64,000 nucleotides of DNA from Rhodospirillaceae bacterium. Its GTDB lineage: Bacteria > Pseudomonadota > Alphaproteobacteria > Rhodospirillales > Rhodospirillaceae. The first letter of the stretch is position 1, and each line of letters opens with the position of its first letter. The stretch is taken from contig JAPKDQ010000003.1 of NCBI GenBank assembly GCA_028822445.1, positions 186,001 to 250,000 on the forward strand, written 5' to 3'. The notes below the pieces were generated by a model. It worked only from the letters and a program-made list of their open reading frames with translations, had not been told where the DNA came from and did no database searches. Both the position numbers and the translations under genes were made by a program. Shown here in pieces: positions 35,071-43,899 of this stretch.

Positions 35071-35293
35071 TTGCCCCTCCTGATCCTCATTAAGGTTTCA
35101 CCATAAACGCCCCTCTAGCCGAAATCTCGCACTCCAGGATGAAGCTCATAATATGGGCTAGGGCTCGCTCGGGGCGATCCAGGCTCTCGACGAACGCCCT
35201 GCGTGCAGCTATTCCTTGCCCTTTGCGCTTACCTGCGCGATGACTAAAGTGCCCCACGAACTATACGTTTTATCGACCTTAAGGAGCCCCATT

Positions 35294-36475
35294 ATGCGGG
35301 ACGACAACGCCGCATCGGCCCTGTCCGACGACGAACTTGAAGCCATTCGCGACTCAGTTCGCGCCCTATGCCAGGACTTCCCCGGAGAATACTGGCGCAA
35401 ACTAGACGAAAAACGCGAGTACCCGACCGCTTTCGTGACAGCGATGACCGAGTCCGGGTTCATGGCCGCATTGATTCCGGAGGAATATGGCGGCTCAGGC
35501 TTAGGCCTGACTGTCGCCTGCGCGATTCTCGAAGAAATTCACAAGAGCGGCTGCAACGCCGGCGCTATCCATGCCCAGATGTACACCATGGGAACCGTTC
35601 TGAAACACGGAAGCGACGAGCAGAAGTCCGCATGGCTGCCAAAAGTTGCCTCTGGAGAAATTAGACTGCAGGCTTTTGGCGTCACCGAGCCCACATCAGG
35701 CACGGACACACTGTCGTTGCAAACCACCGCCGTAAAAAAGGGCTCCCACTACGTTATCAATGGCCAAAAGATCTGGACCAGCCGCGCGGAACACTCCGAC
35801 TTTATGGTTTTGCTCGCACGCACAACGCCGAAGGACCAAGTCGCGAAAAAAGGCGATGGCCTCTCAGTCCTTATGGTGGACATGCGCGATGCGCTCAAAG
35901 ACGGCATGACCATACGTCCGATTCGCACCATGATGAACCATGCGACTACGGAAGTGTTCTTCGATGACGTCAAAGTACCCGTCAAAAATTTAATCGGCCA
36001 AGAAGGTAAAGGGTTTCGTTACATCCTCGATGGCATGAATGCAGAACGCACGCTCATTGCCTCAGAGTGCCTGGGTGATGCGCAGTGGTTTATCAAGAAG
36101 GCTACGGACTACGCCAATGAACGCAAAGTATTCGGCGCACCAATAGGAAAGAATCAAGGCGTTCAATTTCCCATTGCCCGTGCTTATGCATCCTTCAGAG
36201 CTGCGGCTCTGATGGTTAAAGAAGCCTCGGCTAAATTCGATGCAGGCGAAAAGTGCGCTGAAGAAGCTAACATAGGAAAAATGCTTGCGTCAGAAGCGTC
36301 ATGGGAAGCCGCTGAGATGTGCGTCCAGACCTTCGGTGGTTTTGCTTTCGCGGAAGAATATGACATTGAACGCAAATTCCGGGAAACTCGGCTGTACCAA
36401 GTCGCGCCGGTTTCGACCAATCTGATCCTGGCCTACCTCGGCCAAAATGTACTTGGCCTGCCCCGTTCATATTAA
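35294..36475 (+). CDS. Acyl-CoA dehydrogenase
   Basis: 393 residues. The frame is open from 35216, but ATG 35294 has RBS AAGGAG at proper spacing. Domains: N-terminal helical ('GFMAALIPEEYGGSGLGLTVA'), middle beta ('LQAFGVTEPTSGTDTLSLQTTAVKKGSHYVINGQKIWTSRA'), C-terminal helical ('GMNAERTLIASECLGDAQWFIKKATDYANERKVFGAPIGKNQGVQFPIA', 'QTFGGFAFAEEYDIERKFRE'). FAD-dependent alpha,beta-desaturation of an acyl-CoA. Probably co-transcribed with the CoA ligase 15 bp downstream. Confidence 0.95.
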   Translation: MRDDNAASALSDDELEAIRDSVRALCQDFPGEYWRKLDEKREYPTAFVTAMTESGFMAALIPEEYGGSGLGLTVACAILEEIHKSGCNAGAIHAQMYTMGTVLKHGSDEQKSAWLPKVASGEIRLQAFGVTEPTSGTDTLSLQTTAVKKGSHYVINGQKIWTSRAEHSDFMVLLARTTPKDQVAKKGDGLSVLMVDMRDALKDGMTIRPIRTMMNHATTEVFFDDVKVPVKNLIGQEGKGFRYILDGMNAERTLIASECLGDAQWFIKKATDYANERKVFGAPIGKNQGVQFPIARAYASFRAAALMVKEASAKFDAGEKCAEEANIGKMLASEASWEAAEMCVQTFGGFAFAEEYDIERKFRETRLYQVAPVSTNLILAYLGQNVLGLPRSY

Positions 36476-36490
36476 GACTGAAATTTTTCT

Positions 36491-37885
36491 ATGGTAACTC
36501 GCCCTCCTTACTTCGCTGGCTTTGACATCGACCAGATGCTGACCGATCACCCCATCGGTGATGACTTCATGCCGACATTTACGAACATGAGCCGCGATGA
36601 GTTGCGAGCGCTACAAAGTCAGCGCTTCATGAAGTGCGTGGGTCGTGCTTGGCAAGTGCCATTCTACCAGCGCCATTGGGGCAAGGTTGGCTTGGAGTCA
36701 GGCGACATCAAATCGCTGGACGACATCGAAAAAATCCCCCCCTTCGGCAAAGCCGATTTGATGGAGTCTATTGCGACCAACCCACCTTTTGGAGATTTCG
36801 CCGGCACGGAATTTTCAGACGATAATCATTTGCACGCTGTCATGCACACCACGTCGGGCACAACAGGCACGCCGCAGGTGTTGTTATTCAGCCCCAAGAC
36901 CCGTGAGATGCAAAACCTTCTCGTCGCACGCGCCTACCTATTTCAGGGTATGAAAGGTTCGGATGTGGTCCATTCGATTTATGGGCATGGTATGGTCAAC
37001 GCTGGGCATTACATGCGCGAAGCGGTGATTCACTTTACCAATGCCGTTTTCTGCTCTGCGGGAACCGGTGTAGAAACCCGCTCAGTGCAGCAGGTTCATA
37101 TCATGAACCGATTCAAGACGACCGTCATCGTCGGCTTTGTTGATTACCTGCGCAAGCTGGCCGCGGTCGCGGCAGAAGAAGGTTTGGAGCCCGGCAAAGA
37201 CATTCCCGTTCGTATGATCTCTGGCCACTTTGGTCGCGAGGACCGCGACGAGATTTCCCGCCTATGGGGCGGGGCCGAGACATTCGACTGGTATGGCGTG
37301 GGCGATACGGGGGCGATCTGTGCTGAGGGTCCAGATCACACCGGCATGCATGTGTGGGAAGATGCTCACTACATAGAAATCGCAGATGTAGATAATGGCG
37401 CCCTCCTCCCCGACGGCAAGCAGGGCGATGTTATCGATACCGTCTTGTTTAAAGATGACCTCTACCCGATGATTCGTTTTAACACCCACGACGTGTCAGC
37501 ATTTCATACAGGTGCCAATGACACCGGACTGGTATTTAAGCGCATGCAAGGCATCTTTGGGCGATCCGACAACATGGTGAAACTGCGCGGCATCAACGTT
37601 TTTCCCCATGGTATCGGCGGCGTGCTTTTGGAGCGGCCTGAGTTTAATGGCGAATACTTCTGCCGCGCGGTGCGAGATGCCCAGGGCCGCGACGACATGA
37701 TTGTAATGGCAGAAATCACGGCCGACCCGTCTCCGGACTTGGAACAGGCCTTTAAGGCCTTAATCAAATCACGCATAGGCGTGGAGATGCCCGTGGAGTT
37801 TCATAAACCTGGCGAACTGACCACACTTACCGAGATCGACACGCGCCAAAAGGCAAAGCGCCTCAGTGACGAACGCTTCGGTTGA
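36491..37885 (+). CDS. Phenylacetate-CoA ligase-like AMP-forming enzyme
   Basis: 464 residues. PaaK-type adenylating enzyme: 'YQRHWGKVGLESGDIKSLDDIEKIPPFGKADL', phosphate loop 'MHTTSGTTGTPQVLLFS', 'GVGDTGAICAEGP', 'DLYPMIRFNTHDVSAF', 'IFGRSDNMVKLRGINVFPHGIGGVLLE' (hinge Asp and R-G-I-N-V-F-P), and near the end Lys in 'IDTRQKAKRLSDER'. It activates an aromatic or short carboxylate to its CoA thioester. Directly follows the acyl-CoA dehydrogenase; together with MaoC, SDR and enoyl-CoA hydratase genes it suggests CoA-dependent acid degradation. Confidence 0.92.
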   Translation: MVTRPPYFAGFDIDQMLTDHPIGDDFMPTFTNMSRDELRALQSQRFMKCVGRAWQVPFYQRHWGKVGLESGDIKSLDDIEKIPPFGKADLMESIATNPPFGDFAGTEFSDDNHLHAVMHTTSGTTGTPQVLLFSPKTREMQNLLVARAYLFQGMKGSDVVHSIYGHGMVNAGHYMREAVIHFTNAVFCSAGTGVETRSVQQVHIMNRFKTTVIVGFVDYLRKLAAVAAEEGLEPGKDIPVRMISGHFGREDRDEISRLWGGAETFDWYGVGDTGAICAEGPDHTGMHVWEDAHYIEIADVDNGALLPDGKQGDVIDTVLFKDDLYPMIRFNTHDVSAFHTGANDTGLVFKRMQGIFGRSDNMVKLRGINVFPHGIGGVLLERPEFNGEYFCRAVRDAQGRDDMIVMAEITADPSPDLEQAFKALIKSRIGVEMPVEFHKPGELTTLTEIDTRQKAKRLSDERFG

Positions 37886-38019
37886 GCCCCCTTCGAAAAA
37901 AAAGGCTTCGCGCTTCGGTGCCATAACGATTTGTAGATTGGCGGCGTCATGTTGCCGACAGTGTGCTATGGACAACCAAAGGCGCAAAGAAAGCGCTCCC
38001 AAAGTAAATAGGTTGCCCC

Positions 38020-39384
38020 ATGACTGTTGATAATGCTGTTCCTGGTATCGCGGGATTGGCACGCGCTTTCGATGCGGGTGAAACAACATCGGTCGCAGCG
38101 ACCAAAGCATATCTAAACCGCATTGGCGTAGAGAATGCGGCACTCAACGCCTTCATTACGGTGCTGGACAAGTCAGCCCTCAAAGAGGCCGCAGCATCCG
38201 ATGACCGGCGGGCACAGAACAAAACTCGCGGCCCGTTGGACGGCATACCCATCGCACTCAAAGACAACATTGATGTGGCTGGTGTTCCAACAACGGGGGG
38301 CATAGAGGCCTATTGCAAAAACGTCCCCGATCAAGATGCCGATGTTGTTCGCCGCTTGCGGGAGGCCGGCGCCGTTATACTAGGCAAGCTCAATATGCAT
38401 GAGGGTGCGCACGGTGCCACCACAGCCAACGAGGCTTACGGTTATTGCCAGAATCCTCACAAGCCTGGCTTTACGCCCGGCGGGTCGTCTGGCGGTTCGG
38501 GAGCCGCACTGGCCGCCGACTTATGCGCTGGCGCTCTAGGAACGGATACACTTGGGTCTGTGCGCATACCAGCGTCATTCTGTGGCATTGCAGGTTTAAA
38601 ACCGACATACGGCTTAGTAAGCACGCGCGGCGTCATGCCTTTGTCCTACGCGCTAGATCACGTTGGGCCAATGGCACGGTCTTGTGAAGACCTCACTTTA
38701 ATGCTCACGGCTATCGCCGGATTTGATCCTAACGATCCGGCGGGCCGGCACGGGCCAACCGATTTTTCAACCGCGCTAGGCACACCCAAGTCTCTTACGG
38801 GATTAAAGATTGGCTACTTCGCAGACCTCAATACAGTTAATGGGGGCACGGTAGACCCTGCCGTTTCCGTCGCTTATGCGAAGGCGATTAATCGCCTTCG
38901 CGACCTCGGCGCGAGGTTAGGCACGGTCACATGGGACGGCTATGATCCAGCCTTCGTTCTTCCAAAAGCGATGCTACTTATCGAAGCCGACCTCGCAAAT
39001 ATCCACATGGACATGTTGAACGAAAACCCCCTCGGCTTTACCGCACTCTTTCGGTCTGGAATAGATTTTGGCCTGGCACAATCCGCGCCGAAACTCGCCA
39101 AGGCGTTACGCATTATCGAACAGGTCCGACCCGTCGCGCGTCGATTATTTTCAAGTATGGATGCGCTTGTGACACCAACAACACCAGTTCCCGCTTTTTC
39201 CTTCGACACCGCTATGCCAAAAACTATTACGACTTTCACAGCATTTGCCAACTATGCCGGATGTCCTGCACTGTCGGTTCCCATGGGTAAAACAGAGGGT
39301 GGTTTGCCACTCGGCTTGCAAGTCGTAACGCCGAAGCGGAAAGAAGCCACCGCCTTGCGCATCGGGTCAGCCTTCGAGGGCTAG
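38020..39384 (+). CDS. Amidase-signature hydrolase
   Basis: 454 residues. The Ser-cisSer-Lys triad is visible: Lys in 'GIPIALKDNIDVAGVPTTGG' (about 88), cis-Ser in 'PGGSSGGSGAALAADL' (about 155-163), nucleophile Ser in 'ALGTDTLGSVRIPASFCGIAGLKPTYG' (about 185). Here the usual TDTGGS is TDTLGS, a Gly-to-Leu change directly before the nucleophile. C-terminal 'YAGCPALSVPMG...GLPLGLQVV' is normal. Hydrolyses an amide of unknown identity. 134 bp after the ligase, same strand. Confidence 0.92.
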   Translation: MTVDNAVPGIAGLARAFDAGETTSVAATKAYLNRIGVENAALNAFITVLDKSALKEAAASDDRRAQNKTRGPLDGIPIALKDNIDVAGVPTTGGIEAYCKNVPDQDADVVRRLREAGAVILGKLNMHEGAHGATTANEAYGYCQNPHKPGFTPGGSSGGSGAALAADLCAGALGTDTLGSVRIPASFCGIAGLKPTYGLVSTRGVMPLSYALDHVGPMARSCEDLTLMLTAIAGFDPNDPAGRHGPTDFSTALGTPKSLTGLKIGYFADLNTVNGGTVDPAVSVAYAKAINRLRDLGARLGTVTWDGYDPAFVLPKAMLLIEADLANIHMDMLNENPLGFTALFRSGIDFGLAQSAPKLAKALRIIEQVRPVARRLFSSMDALVTPTTPVPAFSFDTAMPKTITTFTAFANYAGCPALSVPMGKTEGGLPLGLQVVTPKRKEATALRIGSAFEG

Positions 39385-39436
39385 GCGCCCGGGATGAGCA
39401 AACCCCGGTGTTCGGATGTAAGGTTTATGGCAAAAC

Positions 39437-39823
39437 TTACCGCCCCTGGGGATACTCAACCAACGTTAAGACATTGCCATCCGGGTCGAGAAAGTGAGCT
39501 ACCGTTCCACCCCAAGACTGTTTTTGTGCCGGACCGAGAAACTGCACGCTCTTTCCGGTTAAAAGGCCAACCGCGGCCCTGCAGTCCGCAACCTCAAACG
39601 ATAGCGCCGTAAAACGGGCGATCATTTCTGCACCTTCCGGGTCTTCTGGGTTAGCCCGCTCAACAATAAAGTCGATGTCCTTTGGAGAAAATACCGCCGA
39701 CTCCGGCGTCTGGCCCGATAGCGGCAGACCAAGCGTATCCCGATAGAACCTTACGGCCTTGTCCATATTCGCAACGAATACTCTGAGCGCCGCGACCCGT
39801 GTGATTAGTGGATCATCTGTCAT
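39437..39823 (-). CDS. VOC-family protein (glyoxalase fold)
   Basis: 128 residues. Single VOC module: 'AALRVFVANMDKAVRFYRDTLGLPLSGQTPESAVF' then 'SFEVADCRAAVGLLTGKSVQFLGPAQKQSWGGTVAHFLDPDGNVLTLVEY', with H in 'VAHFLDPDG' and the final Glu in 'TLVEY' as metal-ligand candidates. May be an isomerase, dioxygenase or resistance protein. 9 bp downstream of an orphan TRAP receptor gene, same strand, so co-expressed with it. Confidence 0.88.
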   Translation of the reverse strand: MTDDPLITRVAALRVFVANMDKAVRFYRDTLGLPLSGQTPESAVFSPKDIDFIVERANPEDPEGAEMIARFTALSFEVADCRAAVGLLTGKSVQFLGPAQKQSWGGTVAHFLDPDGNVLTLVEYPQGR

Positions 39824-39832
39824 GGACTGTGA

Positions 39833-40843
39833 TCAGTTTTGCTCACTGCGCGCTTTAAACTCGGCAGTGGCCGCCAGCACTCGGCCATAAATGGACTCTG
39901 CATCGCCACCTATATCTCTAAGAATTGCCGGGTGCACGTCATGAGCCGCCTCGATCCAGCGAGCGCGTTGATCATCGGTCAGGTCATAAACAAACGCGCC
40001 GCCTTCACGCAGACCGGTAATCTTCTCTTCAGTATCGATGCGCACACCAGCGCGTTGGCTTGGGAACACCTTAAAGGCCCGGTCAAGAACTGCGTTCTGA
40101 GATGGAGTTGCCGTATCCAACCACTTCTTCGACGCCATGATGACGGTCGTCTCGTAGTGGTGACCAGTCAGAGTGTAATGAGGCGCATGATCCTTAAAGG
40201 CGTTGACGTACCAAGGCAAACTAGACGCACCACCTTCGACCATGCCCGTTTGAAGTGCAGGGACTACATCTTGGATACCAAGAAAGACAGTATCAACACC
40301 AAGTGCCTGGAAAAACACAGCAACCGATGGTGTTGATGGCGTGCGCAACTTCTCACCACGTACAGCTGCCGGGTCGGCATACCCTTTAGGACCGTAGAAC
40401 CCCGTCCACCCCGCTTCAGACCATCCGAGAAACGCGATGCCAATGGCCTCTAGGTAAGGCCGAATGATGTCGCCTGCACAGCAATCATAAAAGTAGTCTG
40501 CCTCTTCCGTACTTTCAAACAGATAAGGCAACGACAACACAGCTGCTTCTGGAATAGTCGAGGACAAACCCCACAACGAAGACGATGAAATCTGCACCCG
40601 GTCGCGGCGCAGGCTATTCACCATAGCCTCTTCGTTGCCAAGCTCGCCGTAAATGAAATACTCGAACTCAACTTCTTCTGGACTGCCCATAAGCACGCTT
40701 TGGCGGAACTGCCAATGCTCATCCCAGACCGAACCTTTAGGCACACTGCCAGCTGCGCGGCCCTTTAGGGGTTCCGCATTGGCATTGTGACTACCCCAAA
40801 CACTCTGAGCCAAGAATGCGAGAACGACGAACAGTCGAAACAT
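39833..40843 (-). CDS. TRAP transporter solute receptor DctP, orphan copy 4
   Basis: 336 residues, RBS AAGGA, signal peptide 'FVVLAFLAQSVWGSHNANA'. Motifs: 'FEYFIYGELGNEEAMVNSLRRDRVQISS', 'LPYLFESTEEADYFYDCCAGDII' (the usual D-N-Y/F is replaced by two cysteines), 'GEKLRTPSTPSVAVFFQALGVD', 'VVPALQTGMVEGGASSLPWY', 'IYGRVLAATAEFKARSEQ'. Closest in pattern to the receptor of the complete operon (22989). No DctQM adjacent; followed by a VOC gene. Divergent from the tandem unknown genes at 41041. Confidence 0.9.
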   Translation of the reverse strand: MFRLFVVLAFLAQSVWGSHNANAEPLKGRAAGSVPKGSVWDEHWQFRQSVLMGSPEEVEFEYFIYGELGNEEAMVNSLRRDRVQISSSSLWGLSSTIPEAAVLSLPYLFESTEEADYFYDCCAGDIIRPYLEAIGIAFLGWSEAGWTGFYGPKGYADPAAVRGEKLRTPSTPSVAVFFQALGVDTVFLGIQDVVPALQTGMVEGGASSLPWYVNAFKDHAPHYTLTGHHYETTVIMASKKWLDTATPSQNAVLDRAFKVFPSQRAGVRIDTEEKITGLREGGAFVYDLTDDQRARWIEAAHDVHPAILRDIGGDAESIYGRVLAATAEFKARSEQN

Positions 40844-40964
40844 TATTAATCCTTCCTGTAGCGATGACGCCGAGTAGTGACGCAGCTACACGGAACCCTC
40901 AAGAGGGCATCAAATCTCGACCGCCAAGCGGCTCTATGTAACCCCATTTTTGCCGTCTGTGACG

Positions 40965-40992
40965 TGGACAACGAGACACGCGAGCGTATGAT
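40965..40992 (+). promoter_or_regulatory. Good sigma-70 promoter for the tandem unknown genes
   Basis: TGGACA (40965-40970) and TATGAT (40987-40992), each one mismatch from consensus, are 16 bp apart and predict a leader of about 41 nt to ATG 41041. Confidence 0.5.
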
Positions 40993-41040
40993 AGTAGTCA
41001 TAATCAATTAACATCAGCGCGCCTACGCACGGGAGACCAC

Positions 41041-41799
41041 ATGGCAACTACTGATCCAAATTTGTCCATTACACAGATCAAACACACCGTCGTAAGGGGG
41101 GTCATCGGCTACACATCAAAAAAACCCGAGCGCATGGATCAAGAACGCGGCCGTGAGTTTTACACCATCACAAAGTACGGCGATGGCGGACGCACCATCG
41201 GTGTGCACACCGAAATCGATGACCGACCATCAGTGATGCGTGATGCAACGTATACCGTCGACAAAAATTGGATGCCCCAGGACTGCTTCGTTCGCCTAAC
41301 CGTCGCCGATAAGTTTATGGGCACCGGCTGGTTCAAGATGTATGAGGATTACACCGAATGCGAAACCTTCACATCTTTGGAAGGCCGCATCTCACAAAAA
41401 ATGGCCCATAAACACGGGCCATTAAAATCCTTTCAAAACCATGCCATTGCCTGTGACAGCTGGCACTTTGCCCATTACGACTTAAGCAAGGGCCCCGGCA
41501 TTCAAAGCGTTGATGAATTGCTCCTATGTTCACCAGACCACCGTGGCGCGACCGGGCCTATGCTCTATCCGCTGCGCCTGGACATGGAATATCTTGGTGA
41601 CGAAACAATCACTATTGGTGCAGGCACGTTTGATGCACACCATTTTCAGGTACCAACCAACAACGACTTGCCCGAAGAACACCCGCCGTATCAGGTCTAT
41701 ACGACGAACGACGGCGACTACACGTTCCTAAAAGGCGGTGTCGCCGGGTATATGAAAACGCATTACGAGCTAATGGAATTTGAAAAAACGGTACGCTAG
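41041..41799 (+). CDS. Unknown protein, tandem paralog 1
   Basis: 252 residues, RBS GGGAGACCAC, no signal peptide. Not recognised as a named family. It is rich in beta strands, and the second half 'YLGDETITIGAGTFDAHHFQVP...YQVYTTNDGDYTFLKGGVAGYMKTHYEL' has the layout of DUF3108-like barrels (G-x-E-x-I-x-[VI]-x-A-G-T-F-x-A-x-x-F). Blocks shared with the next gene: 'GYTSKKPERMDQERGRE', 'IDDRPSVMRD', 'GTGWFKM', 'ECETFTSLEGR', 'SPDHRGATGP'. Possibly lipid- or ligand-binding. Confidence 0.75.
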   Translation: MATTDPNLSITQIKHTVVRGVIGYTSKKPERMDQERGREFYTITKYGDGGRTIGVHTEIDDRPSVMRDATYTVDKNWMPQDCFVRLTVADKFMGTGWFKMYEDYTECETFTSLEGRISQKMAHKHGPLKSFQNHAIACDSWHFAHYDLSKGPGIQSVDELLLCSPDHRGATGPMLYPLRLDMEYLGDETITIGAGTFDAHHFQVPTNNDLPEEHPPYQVYTTNDGDYTFLKGGVAGYMKTHYELMEFEKTVR

Positions 41800-41801
41800 C
41801 C

Positions 41802-42536
41802 ATGACAAAAGAGTATCATCAGCGCGACCACACCACCCGCACGGGCCGTCTGCTTTACACCTCAAAGAAAGCAGACCGCATGGACGAAGAGCGTGGTAGA
41901 GAACGATGGACTATGACCCGTCACGCCGACGGTCGACGCTCTTTGATGTCCCACGGTGAGATTGATGACCGGCCGAGCGTGCTGCGCTTTGTGCACTACA
42001 CCGCCAAGGCTGACTTCTCGCCGATTGACGCGTTTGTTCGAATCACTGTTGGCGATGAGTTCCGTGGATCCGGCTGGTTTCGTTTTGCCGATGGCGTTGC
42101 CGAATGTGAAACCGTAACCGCATTAGAAGGCCGCATGTCACAGCGCGTTCCCTACTCAGGAGCCTGCCCAGGATTCGGCGGTCATGCGATTCAGAATGAT
42201 GGCTGGGTATGCGCAGGCGTTGACCTGACAAAGCCCGGCGAGAAGCAAACGTTTGTACAGCTGGTATCCTCAACGGACCATCGGGGCGCAACGGGTCCTT
42301 ACATCTCGGAAGCTAAACCAACTGTGGTGTACGTCGGTGATGAAGAGATCACAGTTGGCGCCGGCACTTTTCAGGCGCACCACTTCCAGTTCGTGTCGGT
42401 CGAAGGTCTACCGAAACAGCACCCCATCTACAACGTATGGACGACGACAGATGGCGACTACGTGTTTCTCAAGGGCCAGGTCGATGGCTACATGCAGACC
42501 CACTACGAACTAGTCGAGTTAACCGACAGCCTGTAG
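41802..42536 (+). CDS. Unknown protein, tandem paralog 2
   Basis: 244 residues, starting 2 bp after the previous stop, so translationally coupled. Same blocks as its neighbour: 'LYTSKKADRMDEERGRE', 'EIDDRPSVLRFVHYT', 'GSGWFRF', 'ECETVTALEGR', 'STDHRGATGPY', 'YVGDEEITVGAGTFQAHHFQF', 'YNVWTTTDGDYVFLKGQVDGYMQTHYEL'. About half of positions look identical, an old duplication under conservation of both copies. The pair may form a heteromer. No function can be assigned. Confidence 0.75.
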   Translation: MTKEYHQRDHTTRTGRLLYTSKKADRMDEERGRERWTMTRHADGRRSLMSHGEIDDRPSVLRFVHYTAKADFSPIDAFVRITVGDEFRGSGWFRFADGVAECETVTALEGRMSQRVPYSGACPGFGGHAIQNDGWVCAGVDLTKPGEKQTFVQLVSSTDHRGATGPYISEAKPTVVYVGDEEITVGAGTFQAHHFQFVSVEGLPKQHPIYNVWTTTDGDYVFLKGQVDGYMQTHYELVELTDSL

Positions 42537-42692
42537 CGCCCGTCTCCAAGATTCTTTGACTAATTCTAAGGGAGTTCAGCGGCTTCCATAAATGACTGCA
42601 CGGTGATACGCCGCCTAAGAGGGATCGCATTACGGATGAAATCCTGTGAGATAAAAGACGCCACAACAGCACGCCCATAACGGAGTTCGTAG

Positions 42693-43820
42693 ATGCCACT
42701 GTCACAGTTTATCGCTCCGGTTATCACCGCGTTCGTTTTGGTACTCGCAACTCCTGTGAAGGCCGACACAGTAGTCGAAGATATGATTGCAAGGCTTGGC
42801 CTCAAAGAAAGTGCCACAGCAGCGCGAGATATATCCGGCTGGACTCCGCCAAAAGCGGTGATCATCATGGCCAACGACCCAGACCGTCTTGCTTGGTACA
42901 AAGAGGTTGTTCCAGATTCCGTCACCTTGCACCCAGCTCGCAACATACAAGACGCAACGCGAATCGCGGCTGAGAATGCCGACAGCATTACAGCCGTGGT
43001 CGGCTTTTGCAGCCCAGACCTGTTGCGCGCAGGACCAAATATTCACTGGATGCAGTTGCTGTTCGCCGGCGTCGCGCCCTGCGTTACAATTCCTGAAGTT
43101 GCGCAAGGCGATTACGTTATCACCAACACACAACGTATTTCAGGGCCACAGATAGCCGAGCACGTTATGGCGATGGTGTTGTATTTTTCCCGTGGGCTCG
43201 ATCATTACGCCGCTGCGCAAGCTGAAAAAAAATGGGCTCGAAGGGCCGTGCCTCCAAATCAATTGTGGGCGCTGAATACAAAGACCATGCTCGTTGCAGG
43301 GCTGGGTGGGATCGGAACTCAAACCGCACGCCTTGCCAATGGGCTTGGCATGAAGGTCATCGCAACGCGCAATTCCAGCCGCAAAGGGCCTGACTACGTT
43401 GATTATGTCGGACTCTCCGATGAACTGCACGAGTTAGCGACCCAGGCCGATGTCATCGTCAACGCTTTACCGCTCACAGGTGCAACCACAGGCCTGTTTG
43501 ACGCAGACTTTTTTGCACGCATGAAATCGACAGCTCTGTTTATTAATGTCGGCCGGGGTGGCAGCACCGTGACAGAGGACCTAATTGCCGCGCTGGAAAA
43601 TGGAGACATCGCTGGGGCAGGCCTCGACGTACAAGACCCAGAACCCACACCTGCTGATCATCCGCTATGGGACGCACCCAACCTGCTCATCACCCCTCAT
43701 ATTTCCAGCTTCAACGGGGCTGGACAGGAAGCGCGCTTAATATTGTTCCGCGAAAACTTGAGACGCTACGTCTCCGGAGACAAAATGCTATCGATGGTAG
43801 ATATCGAGAAGGGCTATTAG
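42693..43820 (+). CDS. D-2-hydroxyacid dehydrogenase with N-terminal signal peptide
   Basis: 375 residues, RBS GGAG. The catalytic fold is complete: NAD(P) motif 'MLVAGLGGIGTQTA' followed by 'ATRNSSRKG' (Arg/Ser/Lys after strand 2, pointing to NADP), catalytic Arg in 'FINVGRGGSTV', Glu in 'LDVQDPEPTP', His in 'LLITPHISSF'. What is odd is the N-terminus 'PLSQFIAPVITAFVLVLATPVKADTV', a textbook Sec signal with an A-x-A-like cleavage site, absent from normal cytoplasmic family members. 3' neighbour is a convergent APH-type kinase. Confidence 0.88.
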   Translation: MPLSQFIAPVITAFVLVLATPVKADTVVEDMIARLGLKESATAARDISGWTPPKAVIIMANDPDRLAWYKEVVPDSVTLHPARNIQDATRIAAENADSITAVVGFCSPDLLRAGPNIHWMQLLFAGVAPCVTIPEVAQGDYVITNTQRISGPQIAEHVMAMVLYFSRGLDHYAAAQAEKKWARRAVPPNQLWALNTKTMLVAGLGGIGTQTARLANGLGMKVIATRNSSRKGPDYVDYVGLSDELHELATQADVIVNALPLTGATTGLFDADFFARMKSTALFINVGRGGSTVTEDLIAALENGDIAGAGLDVQDPEPTPADHPLWDAPNLLITPHISSFNGAGQEARLILFRENLRRYVSGDKMLSMVDIEKGY

Positions 43821-43899
43821 ATAGCGCTCGCCGTATCTGCGGGCCATATCCATATAATGGATCGACTTTTCAGAAGGCGGGAAAAGTCATATGGTTTCC

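Noticed and set aside
42566-43133. Minus-strand frames of 140 and 143 codons under the exported dehydrogenase gene
   Set aside because: They are antisense to a gene with all catalytic motifs and show no domain pattern or RBS.
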